Notes under the pieces: generated by a model
Told to the model about the DNA's origin: nothing
Database searches by the model: none
Seen by the model: the letters and a program-made list of their open reading frames with translations, nothing else
Shown: piece by piece, positions 14,391 through 21,130 of the stretch
Layout: every line of letters starts with the position of its first letter
Numbering within the stretch: the stretch's first letter is position 1
Source: Bdellovibrionaceae bacterium UBA1609
GTDB lineage: Bacteria > Bdellovibrionota > Bdellovibrionia > Bdellovibrionales > UBA1609
DNA: 21,130 nucleotides
Assembly: GCA_002321895.1 (NCBI GenBank)
Contig: DCMZ01000001.1
Location: 169,312 to 190,441, forward strand
Direction: 5' to 3'
Program-made: the position numbers and the translations under genes

Positions 14391-16588
14391 TGGGAATGGA
14401 TAGAAGAGACTTTATTAAATCCGGTTCCCTTATTGTTGCGTTCTCACTCCCTCCTGGCAGAGAAGTTTTAGCTAACGATAGCTCCGACTTACCTGCCCAT
14501 TATTTTGAAATCGCGCCAGATGGGCAGTTCATCTTTACCTTTGACAAAACAGATATGGGACAAGGCACAGCTACAGGACAAAGTACGATATTTGGTGAAG
14601 AGGCAGATATAAACCCTCATTCTATGATACTCCAACCCGCAGGAGTGGATCCTCGCTATGGCACCATGGGTGGAATGCAAGTGACTGGCGGAAGCACGAG
14701 CACTGCAGAAAGATGGTCCGTTCTACGTCAAGCCGGAGCCAATACTCGACAAATCATGCTCGAAGCCGCCGCTAAAACTTGGTCTCTCCCTCTCTCTAAA
14801 TTGTCCACCGAAAACGGACATGTCGTGAGCGTTGATGGGAAAAAGGTGCACTATAGTGAATTGATTCAAGAAGCAAAAAAGATTTCTCTCAAAAATCCAG
14901 CCACATTGAAGTCAAAGAAGGATTTTAAATATATTGGCAATAAGGATCTTGCCAACGTTGATGCATTAGAAAAGTCCACCGGGACCGGAGCTTATGGAAT
15001 GGACTTCAAAGTTCCAGGAATGAAGGTTGCTGTCATTGAAAGGTGTCCTACATTTGGGGGCTCAGTTAAAAGCTTCAATAGAGACGACGTAATGAAAAGC
15101 CCAGGAGTCATTGATGTATTTGAAGTGAGTTCAGGCATTGCCATTGTTTGTGAAAAATATTGGCAAGCTCTTAATGCCCGAAGACTTCTAAAACCAGATT
15201 GGAATCCGGGGCCGAACCAAGAGACTTCCTCAACGACTATTGCTGATACTTACAGGAATGCAATAGATAAAGGCCAATCCAATGAGGTCGCTGACCTAGG
15301 AGATCTTAAGACCGCTTTTTCTCAAGCCGATGAAATCGTTGAATCTGAATATGAACTGCCTTATCTGGCCCACTCACCCATGGAGCCAATGAACTCAACG
15401 GCACATGTTTCAAAAGATAGATGTGAAATCTGGGCTCCCACTCAAATCCCCACAATTGTTAGGAATTCGGCCGCAGATCGCCTAGGATTCCCTCGAGAAA
15501 AAGTGACTGTTCATGTTTCAAAGTATCTTGGAGGTGGATTCGGTCGCCGCAGCACGATTGATTATACAATGGAATCTGTTGAAGTGTCTCAAAAGCTAAA
15601 ACAGCCAGTAAAAGTCATCTGGTCTAGAGAAGATGATACGAAACACTCTCCTATGCGCCCAATGAGTGTTTCAAAATTTAAAGCCAGCATTAAAGATGGA
15701 AAAGTCACGGGATGGGAGCATCAACTAGGATGTGAATCCGTCATGCAATATGTGATACCCGGCTGGGTACCCTATATGACCCCCGGCTGGATTCCGGGTT
15801 TTTTAAGAAGAGGACTTGGCTCGGCCGCAGGAGGTTTTATGGATCTTTCAGGCTTTGCCGACGCCACATGGGAAGGGGCACTTTCCAACTATCAGATCCC
15901 TAATAAATCCATTCGCCATATTGAATCCGACTTATCAATTCCTATACATTTTTGGAGATCTGTCGGCCATTCAACAACTGGTTATCTAGTGGAAAGTTTT
16001 ATTGATGAACTCGCCCACAAATTGAATAAAGATCCTTTTGAATACCGTCGCGATCTTCTTCCACCTAACTCCAGGATCAGAAACTGTTTGGAAAAGGTCG
16101 CAGAAATTTCTGAATGGCCCACGCCAAGTGCCGAAGGATATACCAAAGGCATTGCCTGCCACTCCTCTTTTAATTCCTTTGTGGCTCAAGTGGCAGAGGT
16201 GTCGGTGACTTCAAATGAAATAGAAGTAAAGCGAGTTCATTGCGTCGTCGACTGCGGAACCGTAGTTAATCCTACTATCGTGGAAGATCAACTCAAGTCA
16301 GGGATAATTTATGGTCTTTCCGCCGCCCTAAAAGGGGCAATTACATTGAAAAATGGAGCCATCGAGCAAAGTAATTTTGACACCTACGAACCATTAAGAA
16401 TGGTGGAAACTCCAGAAATCAAAGTCCATATTATAGATTCAAACGAACCGCCCACCGGAGTCGGTGAGCCCGGCGTTCCACCGATCGCTGCTGCTGTAGC
16501 GAATGCGGTTTATAGAGCTAATGGACAAAGACTAAGAAAACTACCATTAAAGATGGAGGCCGGCCTTGCGCGAAGTGAATCAATTTAA
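14390..16588 (+). CDS. iorB: Molybdopterin-binding large subunit of a molybdenum hydroxylase, isoquinoline 1-oxidoreductase beta-like, Tat-exported
   Basis: 732 aa, the typical IorB length. The N-terminus MDRRDFIKSG with the following hydrophobic stretch is a twin-arginine signal, likely cleaved near VLA-N (28/29). The folded enzyme should therefore be exported with its cofactor. An a/b hammerhead segment (LEKSTGTGAYGMDFKVPGM) is followed by molybdopterin-binding motifs including SPMEPMNSTA and GGGFGRRSTIDY. Near the C-terminus GVGEPGVPP carries the expected catalytic base, Glu693. Translation is coupled to the small subunit (TAATG overlap) with GGAGG five nt upstream. The following genes encode an XdhC-type insertion factor and a MocA-type cytidylyltransferase, supporting a cytosine-dinucleotide form of the cofactor. 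Confidence 0.93.
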   Translation: MGMDRRDFIKSGSLIVAFSLPPGREVLANDSSDLPAHYFEIAPDGQFIFTFDKTDMGQGTATGQSTIFGEEADINPHSMILQPAGVDPRYGTMGGMQVTGGSTSTAERWSVLRQAGANTRQIMLEAAAKTWSLPLSKLSTENGHVVSVDGKKVHYSELIQEAKKISLKNPATLKSKKDFKYIGNKDLANVDALEKSTGTGAYGMDFKVPGMKVAVIERCPTFGGSVKSFNRDDVMKSPGVIDVFEVSSGIAIVCEKYWQALNARRLLKPDWNPGPNQETSSTTIADTYRNAIDKGQSNEVADLGDLKTAFSQADEIVESEYELPYLAHSPMEPMNSTAHVSKDRCEIWAPTQIPTIVRNSAADRLGFPREKVTVHVSKYLGGGFGRRSTIDYTMESVEVSQKLKQPVKVIWSREDDTKHSPMRPMSVSKFKASIKDGKVTGWEHQLGCESVMQYVIPGWVPYMTPGWIPGFLRRGLGSAAGGFMDLSGFADATWEGALSNYQIPNKSIRHIESDLSIPIHFWRSVGHSTTGYLVESFIDELAHKLNKDPFEYRRDLLPPNSRIRNCLEKVAEISEWPTPSAEGYTKGIACHSSFNSFVAQVAEVSVTSNEIEVKRVHCVVDCGTVVNPTIVEDQLKSGIIYGLSAALKGAITLKNGAIEQSNFDTYEPLRMVETPEIKVHIIDSNEPPTGVGEPGVPPIAAAVANAVYRANGQRLRKLPLKMEAGLARSESI

Positions 16589-17399
16589 AAACTTTATTCA
16601 CCTTCACCAAAATAAAAAGCTAGTTCTTGCAACATTAATTGATACGGTAGGCTCTAGTTATAAAAAGTCAGGGGCTAAAAAACTGATAGCTGATTGCGGA
16701 ACTAGCGTAGGATTAATCAGTGGTGGCTGTTTAGAAAAGAGTATTATTCAAGACGCCCTTGCAATGACCTCTCCTTGCGAGTCGCGAACTTATGACACTC
16801 GCTCTAAAGAAGATCGCCTCTTTGGGTATTCGACGGGTTGCCAGGGGCTATTAAATATTGAGTTTAAGCAATTTGCTCCTGGTGACTTTAGCTTCAAAAA
16901 AGAGTTTTCAGAAGAACTCGCAGAACAAATCGACGTCCACATTTTGGGCGCGGGTCCAGACATTGATCCTCTGTATGAGCTACTGACAGCCTCCGGTTGG
17001 AATTGCCACTTCTACACCCAAGAAATAGACCTTTGGGAGGAGAAACAGGAAAAGGGTTGGAACATTCAACATATTTCAAAACGAGGGATTGAGTGGAATA
17101 TCACTCACCCAAATAGAACAGCAGCACTTCTTATGTCGCACAGCTATCCATTCGACCTGGAGGCTTTGTCTTTTCTAGCAGACAAGAATATTGAATATAC
17201 AGGAATTCTCGGACCGAAAAAACGAACTCAGCAAATGTTAACTGATCTACCTAAGGTGTATCAAAAAACTTGGCCTTCAAACAGAATGGAGCATCTTCAT
17301 GGCCCCATCGGATCTCAAAACATGGGGCGCGGAGAATGGGCGATCGCGCTTTCGACTGTTGCTCACTTACAACAAGTCTTTTTTGGAAAACAGTTATGA
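16566..17399 (+). CDS. xdhC: XdhC/CoxI family molybdenum cofactor maturation protein
   Basis: 277 aa. The N-terminal XdhC_CoxI domain has LATLIDTVGSSYKKSGAKKL and SGGCLEKSI (the conserved SGGCLE with its Cys). The C-terminal Rossmann-like XdhC domain begins at VHILGAGPD and ends with TGILGPKKR and LHGPIG. These proteins bind the molybdenum cofactor, support its sulfuration and insert it into the cognate hydroxylase. The TTG start at 16566 overlaps the end of the large subunit gene by 23 nt and is preceded by GGAGG six nt upstream, inside that gene. The stop shares ATGA with the next gene. This placement indicates it serves the enzyme encoded just upstream. Confidence 0.9.
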   Translation: MREVNQFKNFIHLHQNKKLVLATLIDTVGSSYKKSGAKKLIADCGTSVGLISGGCLEKSIIQDALAMTSPCESRTYDTRSKEDRLFGYSTGCQGLLNIEFKQFAPGDFSFKKEFSEELAEQIDVHILGAGPDIDPLYELLTASGWNCHFYTQEIDLWEEKQEKGWNIQHISKRGIEWNITHPNRTAALLMSHSYPFDLEALSFLADKNIEYTGILGPKKRTQQMLTDLPKVYQKTWPSNRMEHLHGPIGSQNMGRGEWAIALSTVAHLQQVFFGKQL

Positions 17400-17944
17400 T
17401 TGCAGCACTTTTAGCAGCAGGCACTTCTTCCCGCTTTGGAAGCTGCAAGCAACTTGCTTTATTTCAAAATAAACCGTTGATCGATCACGCCTTTGAATCT
17501 ATCCCCAACCGCGTGGAGAAAATATTAGTTACTGGAGCTTATCGAGCTGAACTTGAGACCTGGGCAGAACCCCACTCAATCTTATGCCTTTACAATGCCG
17601 AATTTAGCAGAGGAATAGGATCTTCTATTAAGTTGGCCGCTAAACATGCCGCCAAAGTGGATGAGGATCTCCTGTTGATGTTGACCGATACTCCCCTTGT
17701 TAAACTTAATCACCTTGAAAAATTGGCATCTCAGTTCAGAGATAAGCCCATTTTTTCTGATTTCAAAAATGCTTTAGGCCCACCTGCGATTATCCCCAAA
17801 GCATTTGTACAAGAACTTTTTAACCTTCCAGATAGCAAGGGAGCCAAATTCCTATTTGATGACTTTGATACTTGTGAATTCAATCAATGCTATGAGGATG
17901 TAGATACAACTGCCGACTTAGTCCAAATGCACTTGCAGTTTTAA
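17396..17944 (+). CDS. mocA: MobA/MocA-type nucleotidyltransferase, probable molybdenum cofactor cytidylyltransferase
   Basis: 182 aa. ATG 17396 is the start because it forms an ATGA overlap with xdhC and immediately precedes the conserved N-terminus; a longer reading would only add residues translated from the xdhC gene. The NTP-transferase signature LLAAGTSSRFGSCKQL is at residues 5-20, the metal-site TDTP at 97-100, and LGPPAIIPK with SKGAKFLFDD near the end. These fit the MocA/NTP_transf_3 family, which joins CMP to molybdopterin. MocA (CTP) is favoured over MobA (GTP) because the partner is a xanthine-oxidase-family hydroxylase. It is the last gene of the operon and converges on the uridine kinase gene. 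Confidence 0.88.
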   Translation: MIAALLAAGTSSRFGSCKQLALFQNKPLIDHAFESIPNRVEKILVTGAYRAELETWAEPHSILCLYNAEFSRGIGSSIKLAAKHAAKVDEDLLLMLTDTPLVKLNHLEKLASQFRDKPIFSDFKNALGPPAIIPKAFVQELFNLPDSKGAKFLFDDFDTCEFNQCYEDVDTTADLVQMHLQF

Positions 17945-17993
17945 ATTCTCATTGGGCTCCCAGATAATAGTATCTCGAAGTATTTAATTAGAT

Positions 17994-18635
17994 CTACGAT
18001 TCGGAAGTGGGCTCTGAACCAATACCAAATTTTTCCGACAACTGAGTCAGGCAGTTCACATAGCTCTCTTCTGACGAAATAAGATACTGCGCATGCACCT
18101 TAGAAGGCTCAACAAACATGTCATGCATGGGTTTCACTTGCGATTCGAATTGATTCCTTACACCTTCAGCTGTTCGCCCACGCTCCAAAGTATCCCGCAG
18201 CAAACGGCGCTCGTAGCGAACCGCTTCAGGCGTATCAACAAATACAGAAGTATCAAATAGCGGACGTACTTCGTCAGAATGTAAAACTAAAATTCCATCT
18301 ACCACCAAATAAGGTTTTGCCTCCACTTGGATGGTCTCTTTTTTGCGAGAATGAGTTGCAAAATCATACAATGGCACTTCAGCATTCTCCCCTCTTTTCA
18401 ACTGGCTTAAATGCTGAGCCAACAAACCGAAATCTAAGGACGAGGGATGATCAAAGTTAACCGAACCGCCATCAAAATCAAATTTATGAGACTGGTCAAA
18501 ATAGTAATTATCTTGCAGGATCATTACACAATTTTCTGGACCCAAGGATTCCACTAGATGTTTAGCAAAATAGGTTTTCCCAGAACCACTACCACCAGAT
18601 ATTCCGAAAATATGTTGAACCAATTTTATTCCCAT
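17994..18635 (-). CDS. udk: Uridine kinase family P-loop kinase
   Basis: 213 aa from ATG 18635, the same length I recall for Escherichia coli Udk. In-frame sequence extends to a TTG at 18698 (234 aa), but the extra 21 residues have no family counterpart. The Walker A GISGGSGSGK is at ~11-20. NYYFDQSH and FDHPSSLDF match the uridine kinase substrate region, and VPLYDFATHSRKKET is the family signature. VDGILVLHSDEVRPLFD and FVDTPEAVRYERRLLRDTLERGR supply the core strand and lid. It phosphorylates uridine and cytidine in pyrimidine salvage; a paralogous nucleoside or phosphoribulokinase-like substrate is possible. No clear ribosome site precedes ATG 18635, so the start is the least certain part. 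Confidence 0.85.
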   Translation of the reverse strand: MGIKLVQHIFGISGGSGSGKTYFAKHLVESLGPENCVMILQDNYYFDQSHKFDFDGGSVNFDHPSSLDFGLLAQHLSQLKRGENAEVPLYDFATHSRKKETIQVEAKPYLVVDGILVLHSDEVRPLFDTSVFVDTPEAVRYERRLLRDTLERGRTAEGVRNQFESQVKPMHDMFVEPSKVHAQYLISSEESYVNCLTQLSEKFGIGSEPTSES

Positions 18636-18944
18636 CCAGCATACGCCAATTAAAATGAACTTTGAGATAGAGGAGATTTCAATTCCCAGTAACTTCAATA
18701 TCCTCTAATTAATGGAAAGCGCGGTCATTTTATTTAAAGAGTTCACAAATACAATGGTTTTATCTCTTGAGGATGGTCGTATTTGACGCAACAAATCATA
18801 CTTCAACCCAGAAAGTCCAAGGAAAGTTACACATAGATAATTCCTTATTATAGGCCCTATTAATCTCAATTTTTATCAATTCCAAATCACTGATAGGGTT
18901 TAAAGCATAGACAAACAAAGCAACAAGACAAGAAAGGATTCTCA
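18636..18944. other. Divergent intergenic region between udk and the secreted-protein gene
   Basis: About 309 bp with no supported gene. It holds a candidate udk promoter on the minus strand (18754-18727). CCCTAT (18855-18860) and ATAGGG (18893-18898) form an inverted pair around a 32-nt loop, located 47-90 nt before the secreted-protein start. A TTACAC/TATAGG pair 16 nt apart just upstream of CCCTAT is a weak promoter candidate for the plus-strand gene. I see no RNA gene or repeat element beyond these. Confidence 0.4.
18727..18754 (-). promoter_or_regulatory. Candidate promoter for udk
   Basis: Minus-strand TTGTAT (18754-18749) and TAAAAT (18732-18727) are 16 nt apart. The -10 is good (5/6) and the -35 poor (3/6). 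It would give a leader of about 85 nt to ATG 18635. Confidence 0.3.
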
Positions 18945-19355
18945 ATGTTACTAAGAAATATTTTTATGCCCATTATTACAATCCTATTAGGGGCGGCTTT
19001 TACAGCTCAGGCCTCAGTTGATGCTCAGCGTGTTCCCATTGCTGACATATCCATTGATGAGCAGCTCTCTCGACCGGAAAGCCCAGTTTTAGAAGCGAAA
19101 CTCCTACTACCCAATGGCTGCTTTGATCCTCTTTTACAAAGAGAGATCGCCCAGCCCGAAAACAATGTTGTGACTCTTGAAAGCTTAGCTAAAATTGAAA
19201 ATAGAGCTTGTACTATGGCCGTGATACCCACTGATGTCTATTTTGACTTAACAGGCTTACAACCTGGAACCTACAAAATTGTTGATCGATATGATCGATC
19301 TAAGATCGGCAGCCTCTATGTAGATGAAACCGGTAACCACAAGATCATTCAATGA
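18945..19355 (+). CDS. Small secreted protein of unknown function
   Basis: 136 aa. A clear Sec signal peptide: Arg4, hydrophobic residues 6-19, and cleavage after AQA (21-23). The mature part (~113 aa) has two cysteines, Cys59 (LPNGCFD) and Cys89 (ENRACTM), which could form a disulfide. It ends with a beta-rich stretch (VYFDLTGLQPGTYKIVDRYDRSKIGSLYVDETG) that reads like a small immunoglobulin or hairpin-type fold. No family is recognised. The start is supported by AAGGA seven nt before ATG. The stop codon is embedded in a perfect 12-bp hairpin. It is probably a single-gene unit that converges on the LysR regulator gene. Confidence 0.75.
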   Translation: MLLRNIFMPIITILLGAAFTAQASVDAQRVPIADISIDEQLSRPESPVLEAKLLLPNGCFDPLLQREIAQPENNVVTLESLAKIENRACTMAVIPTDVYFDLTGLQPGTYKIVDRYDRSKIGSLYVDETGNHKIIQ

Positions 19356-19363
19356 TCTTGTGG
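19337..19363. terminator. Perfect 12-bp hairpin at the end of the secreted-protein gene
   Basis: CCACAAGATCAT (19337-19348), a three-nt loop, then ATGATCTTGTGG (19352-19363), with no mismatch. The TGA stop (19353-19355) lies within the right arm. No T-run follows on either strand, so it is not a canonical intrinsic terminator. Its place between convergent genes suggests a shared transcription end or 3' stabilising structure. Confidence 0.5.
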
Positions 19364-19373
19364 TCACTAATAG

Positions 19374-20258
19374 TTAACCTTTTCTGATAAAGAAATCTTT
19401 GATCAATTGGCGGATGATTTTTTGTTTAGGTCCGTAGTTTGAAGTGATGGCGTACTTGGTAAATTTTAACTCCGGCACATTAGATAACTTCTTCAACTCA
19501 CCCAATTTCAATGCCTCTTTAACAGCTCTTTGAGGCATTATAGAAAACGATTTGGAGTTTTGGGTGATCACCCTCATAAGCGTCACGTCATCCACTTCGC
19601 CAATCCGATCTGGATGAACTCCGTTGGACTCAAAGTAGAAATCGATTTCATTCTGAATGTGACCGTCATTCGAAAAAGCCACATAGGGCTTACCATTGAG
19701 ACCTTCAGGAAACTTACCAGAAATATCAAAACCTTTACCTGCCACAGCCACTAAGCTATCACTGCCCAGATTTGTCACCCGATACCTCTTACTGGATGGA
19801 GGTGGAGCATCTGTAAGCAGTATATCTAACATGTCCTTATTTAAGGCACGCATTAACCCTTTCATCGACCCTTGGCGCACAGTTAAGCTAATTAGATCGT
19901 TCTTCCAAAGCCTCAATGAAAAATCATAAATAAACGAATTCGACATTGCCTGAACCGCACCAATTCTCAAATTTAACCTTTCAGGACGTCCAATATCTTG
20001 CTTTACCGAAGTTTGAATATCGTCGGCTAATGCAAATAGCTTCTCAGATTTTTTATATAGAATGCGTCCTCGGTCATTTAACTCAATCTTGCGGTGACTA
20101 CGTTTAAACACTCGAAACCCCATATCTTCTTCCAACTGCCTAATTTGACCAGATATGGTGGGTTGAGTGAGATGTAGCTTCTCAGAAGCGGCCTTCACAG
20201 AGCCCTCCGTGGCAACCACAAAAAAATAATAAAGTTTATTTAAGTTCAAACGTTCCAC
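19374..20258 (-). CDS. LysR-type transcriptional regulator, NhaR-like
   Basis: 294 aa, normal LysR length. Residues ~7-66 are the winged HTH (LNKLYYFFVVATEGSVKAASEKLHL TQPTISGQIRQLEE in two parts). The LNLNKLYYF opening and SGQIRQLEE resemble the NhaR branch, which answers Na+ and cell stress, although that role is not implied here. A linker helix (~67-90) leads to the periplasmic-binding-protein-like effector domain, which ends in a basic IRQLIKDFFIRKG tail. The GTG start is supported by AAGGAG seven nt upstream. It is divergent from the small-gene operon at 20414. A dyad in the intergenic region overlaps its own -35, indicating autoregulation and control of the neighbour. The gene converges on the small secreted-protein gene. 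Confidence 0.92.
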   Translation of the reverse strand: MERLNLNKLYYFFVVATEGSVKAASEKLHLTQPTISGQIRQLEEDMGFRVFKRSHRKIELNDRGRILYKKSEKLFALADDIQTSVKQDIGRPERLNLRIGAVQAMSNSFIYDFSLRLWKNDLISLTVRQGSMKGLMRALNKDMLDILLTDAPPPSSKRYRVTNLGSDSLVAVAGKGFDISGKFPEGLNGKPYVAFSNDGHIQNEIDFYFESNGVHPDRIGEVDDVTLMRVITQNSKSFSIMPQRAVKEALKLGELKKLSNVPELKFTKYAITSNYGPKQKIIRQLIKDFFIRKG

Positions 20259-20281
20259 TATGACACTCCTTGATTAGAAAT

Positions 20282-20310
20282 ATTCTATACGTAATTGAAA
20301 TATAAATCAA
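20282..20310 (-). promoter_or_regulatory. Promoter of the LysR regulator gene
   Basis: Minus-strand TTGATT (20310-20305), a 17-nt spacer, TAGAAT (20287-20282). Matches are 4/6 and 5/6. The -35 lies within the right arm of the AATTGA-N8-TCAATT dyad, so regulator binding would block RNA polymerase. Confidence 0.6.
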
Positions 20311-20312
20311 TT
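20293..20312. promoter_or_regulatory. Candidate LysR operator dyad
   Basis: AATTGA (20293-20298), eight nt, TCAATT (20307-20312): a perfect six-bp dyad between the divergent genes. It overlaps the -35 of the lysR promoter and abuts the -35 of the plus-strand promoter. LysR regulators typically bind such interrupted dyads in the divergent region; binding here is inferred. Confidence 0.5.
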
Positions 20313-20340
20313 TTACCTTATCTAATTTTTTGGCGATAAT
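20312..20340 (+). promoter_or_regulatory. Promoter of the small-gene operon
   Basis: TTTACC (20312-20317), a 17-nt spacer, GATAAT (20335-20340); 4/6 and 5/6 matches. The predicted start near 20347 gives a leader of about 67 nt to the first small ORF. Confidence 0.55.
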
Positions 20341-20413
20341 TAAGTATATATAAAGGGGGGAAAATTATCATTCCTCATCTTTCTATAGGTAAACAGCAAA
20401 CGAGGGAGCGCAG

Positions 20414-20521
20414 ATGCAACATTACATCAAACAACGTCTCTATGAGCCCCTACGGATCCTCAACGAATATATAGTCGTCGGGAGAGATCCACCCCCTTAT
20501 GGGGTTAGAAGTATAAACTAA
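20414..20521 (+). CDS. Small ORF, 35 aa, first in the operon divergent from lysR
   Basis: 35 codons plus TAA, starting MQHYIKQRLYEPLRILNEYI and ending RDPPPYGVRSIN. A purine-rich GAGGGAG ribosome site lies six to seven nt before ATG, better than many annotated starts in this window. The N-terminal half could form an amphipathic helix. The PPP triplet near the end is a known class of ribosome-slowing motif. The final codons contain an ACCCC-cttat-GGGGT hairpin (20491-20505). It sits 33 nt before the 87-aa gene. It may be a true microprotein or a leader peptide that tunes downstream translation. No family is recognised and expression is unproven. Confidence 0.45.
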   Translation: MQHYIKQRLYEPLRILNEYIVVGRDPPPYGVRSIN

Positions 20522-20554
20522 CTGGAGAGGAATTGAATTTTGGAGTATTGAATT

Positions 20555-20818
20555 ATGGAAGTACCAAGTCGGACAGATATGCTAGTTGTCCAACAACAAA
20601 TTTTGCAAATCAAGCAGAATACAAAAACGAATCATGTCAGCAGTAACTCTCAACTCAATGATCGACTCATTGGCCTGGAGAAAAAAGCAAGAGGAGTTAA
20701 GTCTCTTATTTACAAAGTAGAGAATGAAACTGACAGTCAAAAAATGGAAAAAGAACTCAACGAAGCATGGGAAGATCTAAAAAATACACTCAACGAAGTT
20801 TTTCGCATGATCCATTGA
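20555..20818 (+). CDS. Small coiled-coil protein, possibly polyhydroxyalkanoate granule-associated
   Basis: 87 aa, charged and helical, without signal peptide or membrane segment. The opening VPSRTDMLVVQQQILQIK resembles the short motif (Pro-Ser/Thr-Arg/Lys-x-Asp/Glu followed by a coiled coil) found in phasins and in PhaE/PhaR synthase partners. The remainder (ERLIGLEKKA-type heptads, ENETDSQKMEKELNEAWEDLK) is probably coiled coil. The motif is brief, so the polymer link is a guess. GGAG lies nine nt upstream of ATG. It is the second ORF of the operon divergent from the LysR regulator, with another gene 44 nt downstream. Confidence 0.65.
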   Translation: MEVPSRTDMLVVQQQILQIKQNTKTNHVSSNSQLNDRLIGLEKKARGVKSLIYKVENETDSQKMEKELNEAWEDLKNTLNEVFRMIH

Positions 20819-20862
20819 GCTCTTTCTAAATATAAGAAAACAACTCACTGAAGGGAGTCATT

Positions 20863-21130
20863 ATGACATACAATGGACCAGCCATTAAACTCCCTCGCAT
20901 AGATCGAGGGAAAAACAAAAAAAATAAAACACCTGAAAATCAAAGACATTTTCAAAAGGGACAGGTTTTACCTATTCGATCACTCATTCGAAGCATTGTT
21001 TCCATTGGAAAGACTGATAAAATAGAACTCCTCAATCAAAAACTTGAAAATCAAGGTTTTCTCGTGAAAAGGGCTTCTTTCCTATCACCCTTTTCTGAAA
21101 TGATTGACGGAAGTGAAGTGGCTGTAATTT
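20863..21130 (+). CDS. Partial CDS running off the window, unrecognised
   Basis: Open from ATG 20863 to the last base, 89 codons with no stop. AAGGGAG lies six nt before the ATG, supporting the start. The N-terminus is basic (RGKNKKNK), without a signal peptide. After residue ~35 the pattern LIRSIVSIGKTDKIELLNQKLENQGFLVKRA suggests an alpha/beta or helical domain. No family is recognised from this fragment. It belongs to the operon with the 35-aa and 87-aa ORFs, and the full gene lies beyond the right edge. Confidence 0.65.
   Translation, partial: MTYNGPAIKLPRIDRGKNKKNKTPENQRHFQKGQVLPIRSLIRSIVSIGKTDKIELLNQKLENQGFLVKRASFLSPFSEMIDGSEVAVI

Noticed and set aside
17270..17395. N-terminal extension of the MocA-like gene
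   Set aside because: These codons overlap the end of xdhC in another frame, and the family N-terminus begins at ATG 17396 with an ATGA overlap.

Overview
The window is about 21 kb of moderately AT-rich bacterial chromosome (roughly 40% GC by eye), densely coding, with genes on both strands. It has lipoprotein and signal-peptide genes, a Tat-exported molybdenum enzyme, large hybrid histidine kinases and several TTG/GTG starts backed by good ribosome binding sites. This points to a Gram-negative bacterium. The gene style suggests Bdellovibrionota/Oligoflexia or a related deltaproteobacterial group, but that placement is inference; no rRNA or other phylogenetic marker is present. I saw no tRNA, rRNA, insertion sequence, prophage or CRISPR array.

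Layout. (1) 119-2380, plus strand: an HTH-TPR cytosolic regulator followed by a TPR lipoprotein. (2) 7227-2406, minus strand: a three-gene phosphorelay operon. It encodes a 1145-aa membrane hybrid kinase (polytopic N-terminus, CHASE-like sensor, HisKA, HATPase, two REC, Hpt) and two response regulators that join REC to a PilZ-like C-terminus. (3) 8455-7352 and 9811-8603, minus strand: an unrecognised lipoprotein and an unrecognised multi-pass membrane protein. (4) 11334-9898, minus strand: a soluble histidine kinase with an XylR-N/V4R ligand-sensing front end. It is divergent from a PmtA-like SAM methyltransferase at 11436-12050, whose promoter predicts a leaderless mRNA. (5) 12286-13845: a B12-binding radical SAM protein preceded by a 235-bp leader with nested inverted repeats. 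(6) 13929-17944: a tightly coupled operon for a molybdenum hydroxylase of the isoquinoline 1-oxidoreductase type (IorA-like 2Fe-2S subunit, Tat-exported IorB-like subunit) with its maturation factors (XdhC-like, MocA-like). (7) 18635-17994, minus strand: a uridine kinase homologue. (8) 18945-19355: a small secreted protein ending in a perfect hairpin. (9) 20258-19374, minus strand: an NhaR-like LysR regulator, divergent from a new small-gene operon (35 aa, 87 aa and a third ORF cut by the window edge).

How it fits together. The window is dominated by signal transduction and regulation. Two kinases, two output regulators, one HTH-TPR protein and one LysR regulator sit among metabolic or envelope genes. 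The Mo-hydroxylase operon is self-contained: structural subunits, cofactor nucleotidyl transfer and cofactor insertion are co-translated through 1-4 nt or 23 nt overlaps. Its first start codon lies inside a 16-bp near-perfect inverted repeat. The LysR operon region has a dyad that overlaps or abuts both divergent promoters, as expected for an autoregulated LysR switch. The 87-aa product of the divergent operon carries a short motif seen in polyhydroxyalkanoate granule proteins, which suggests (weakly) a storage-polymer locus continuing past the right edge.
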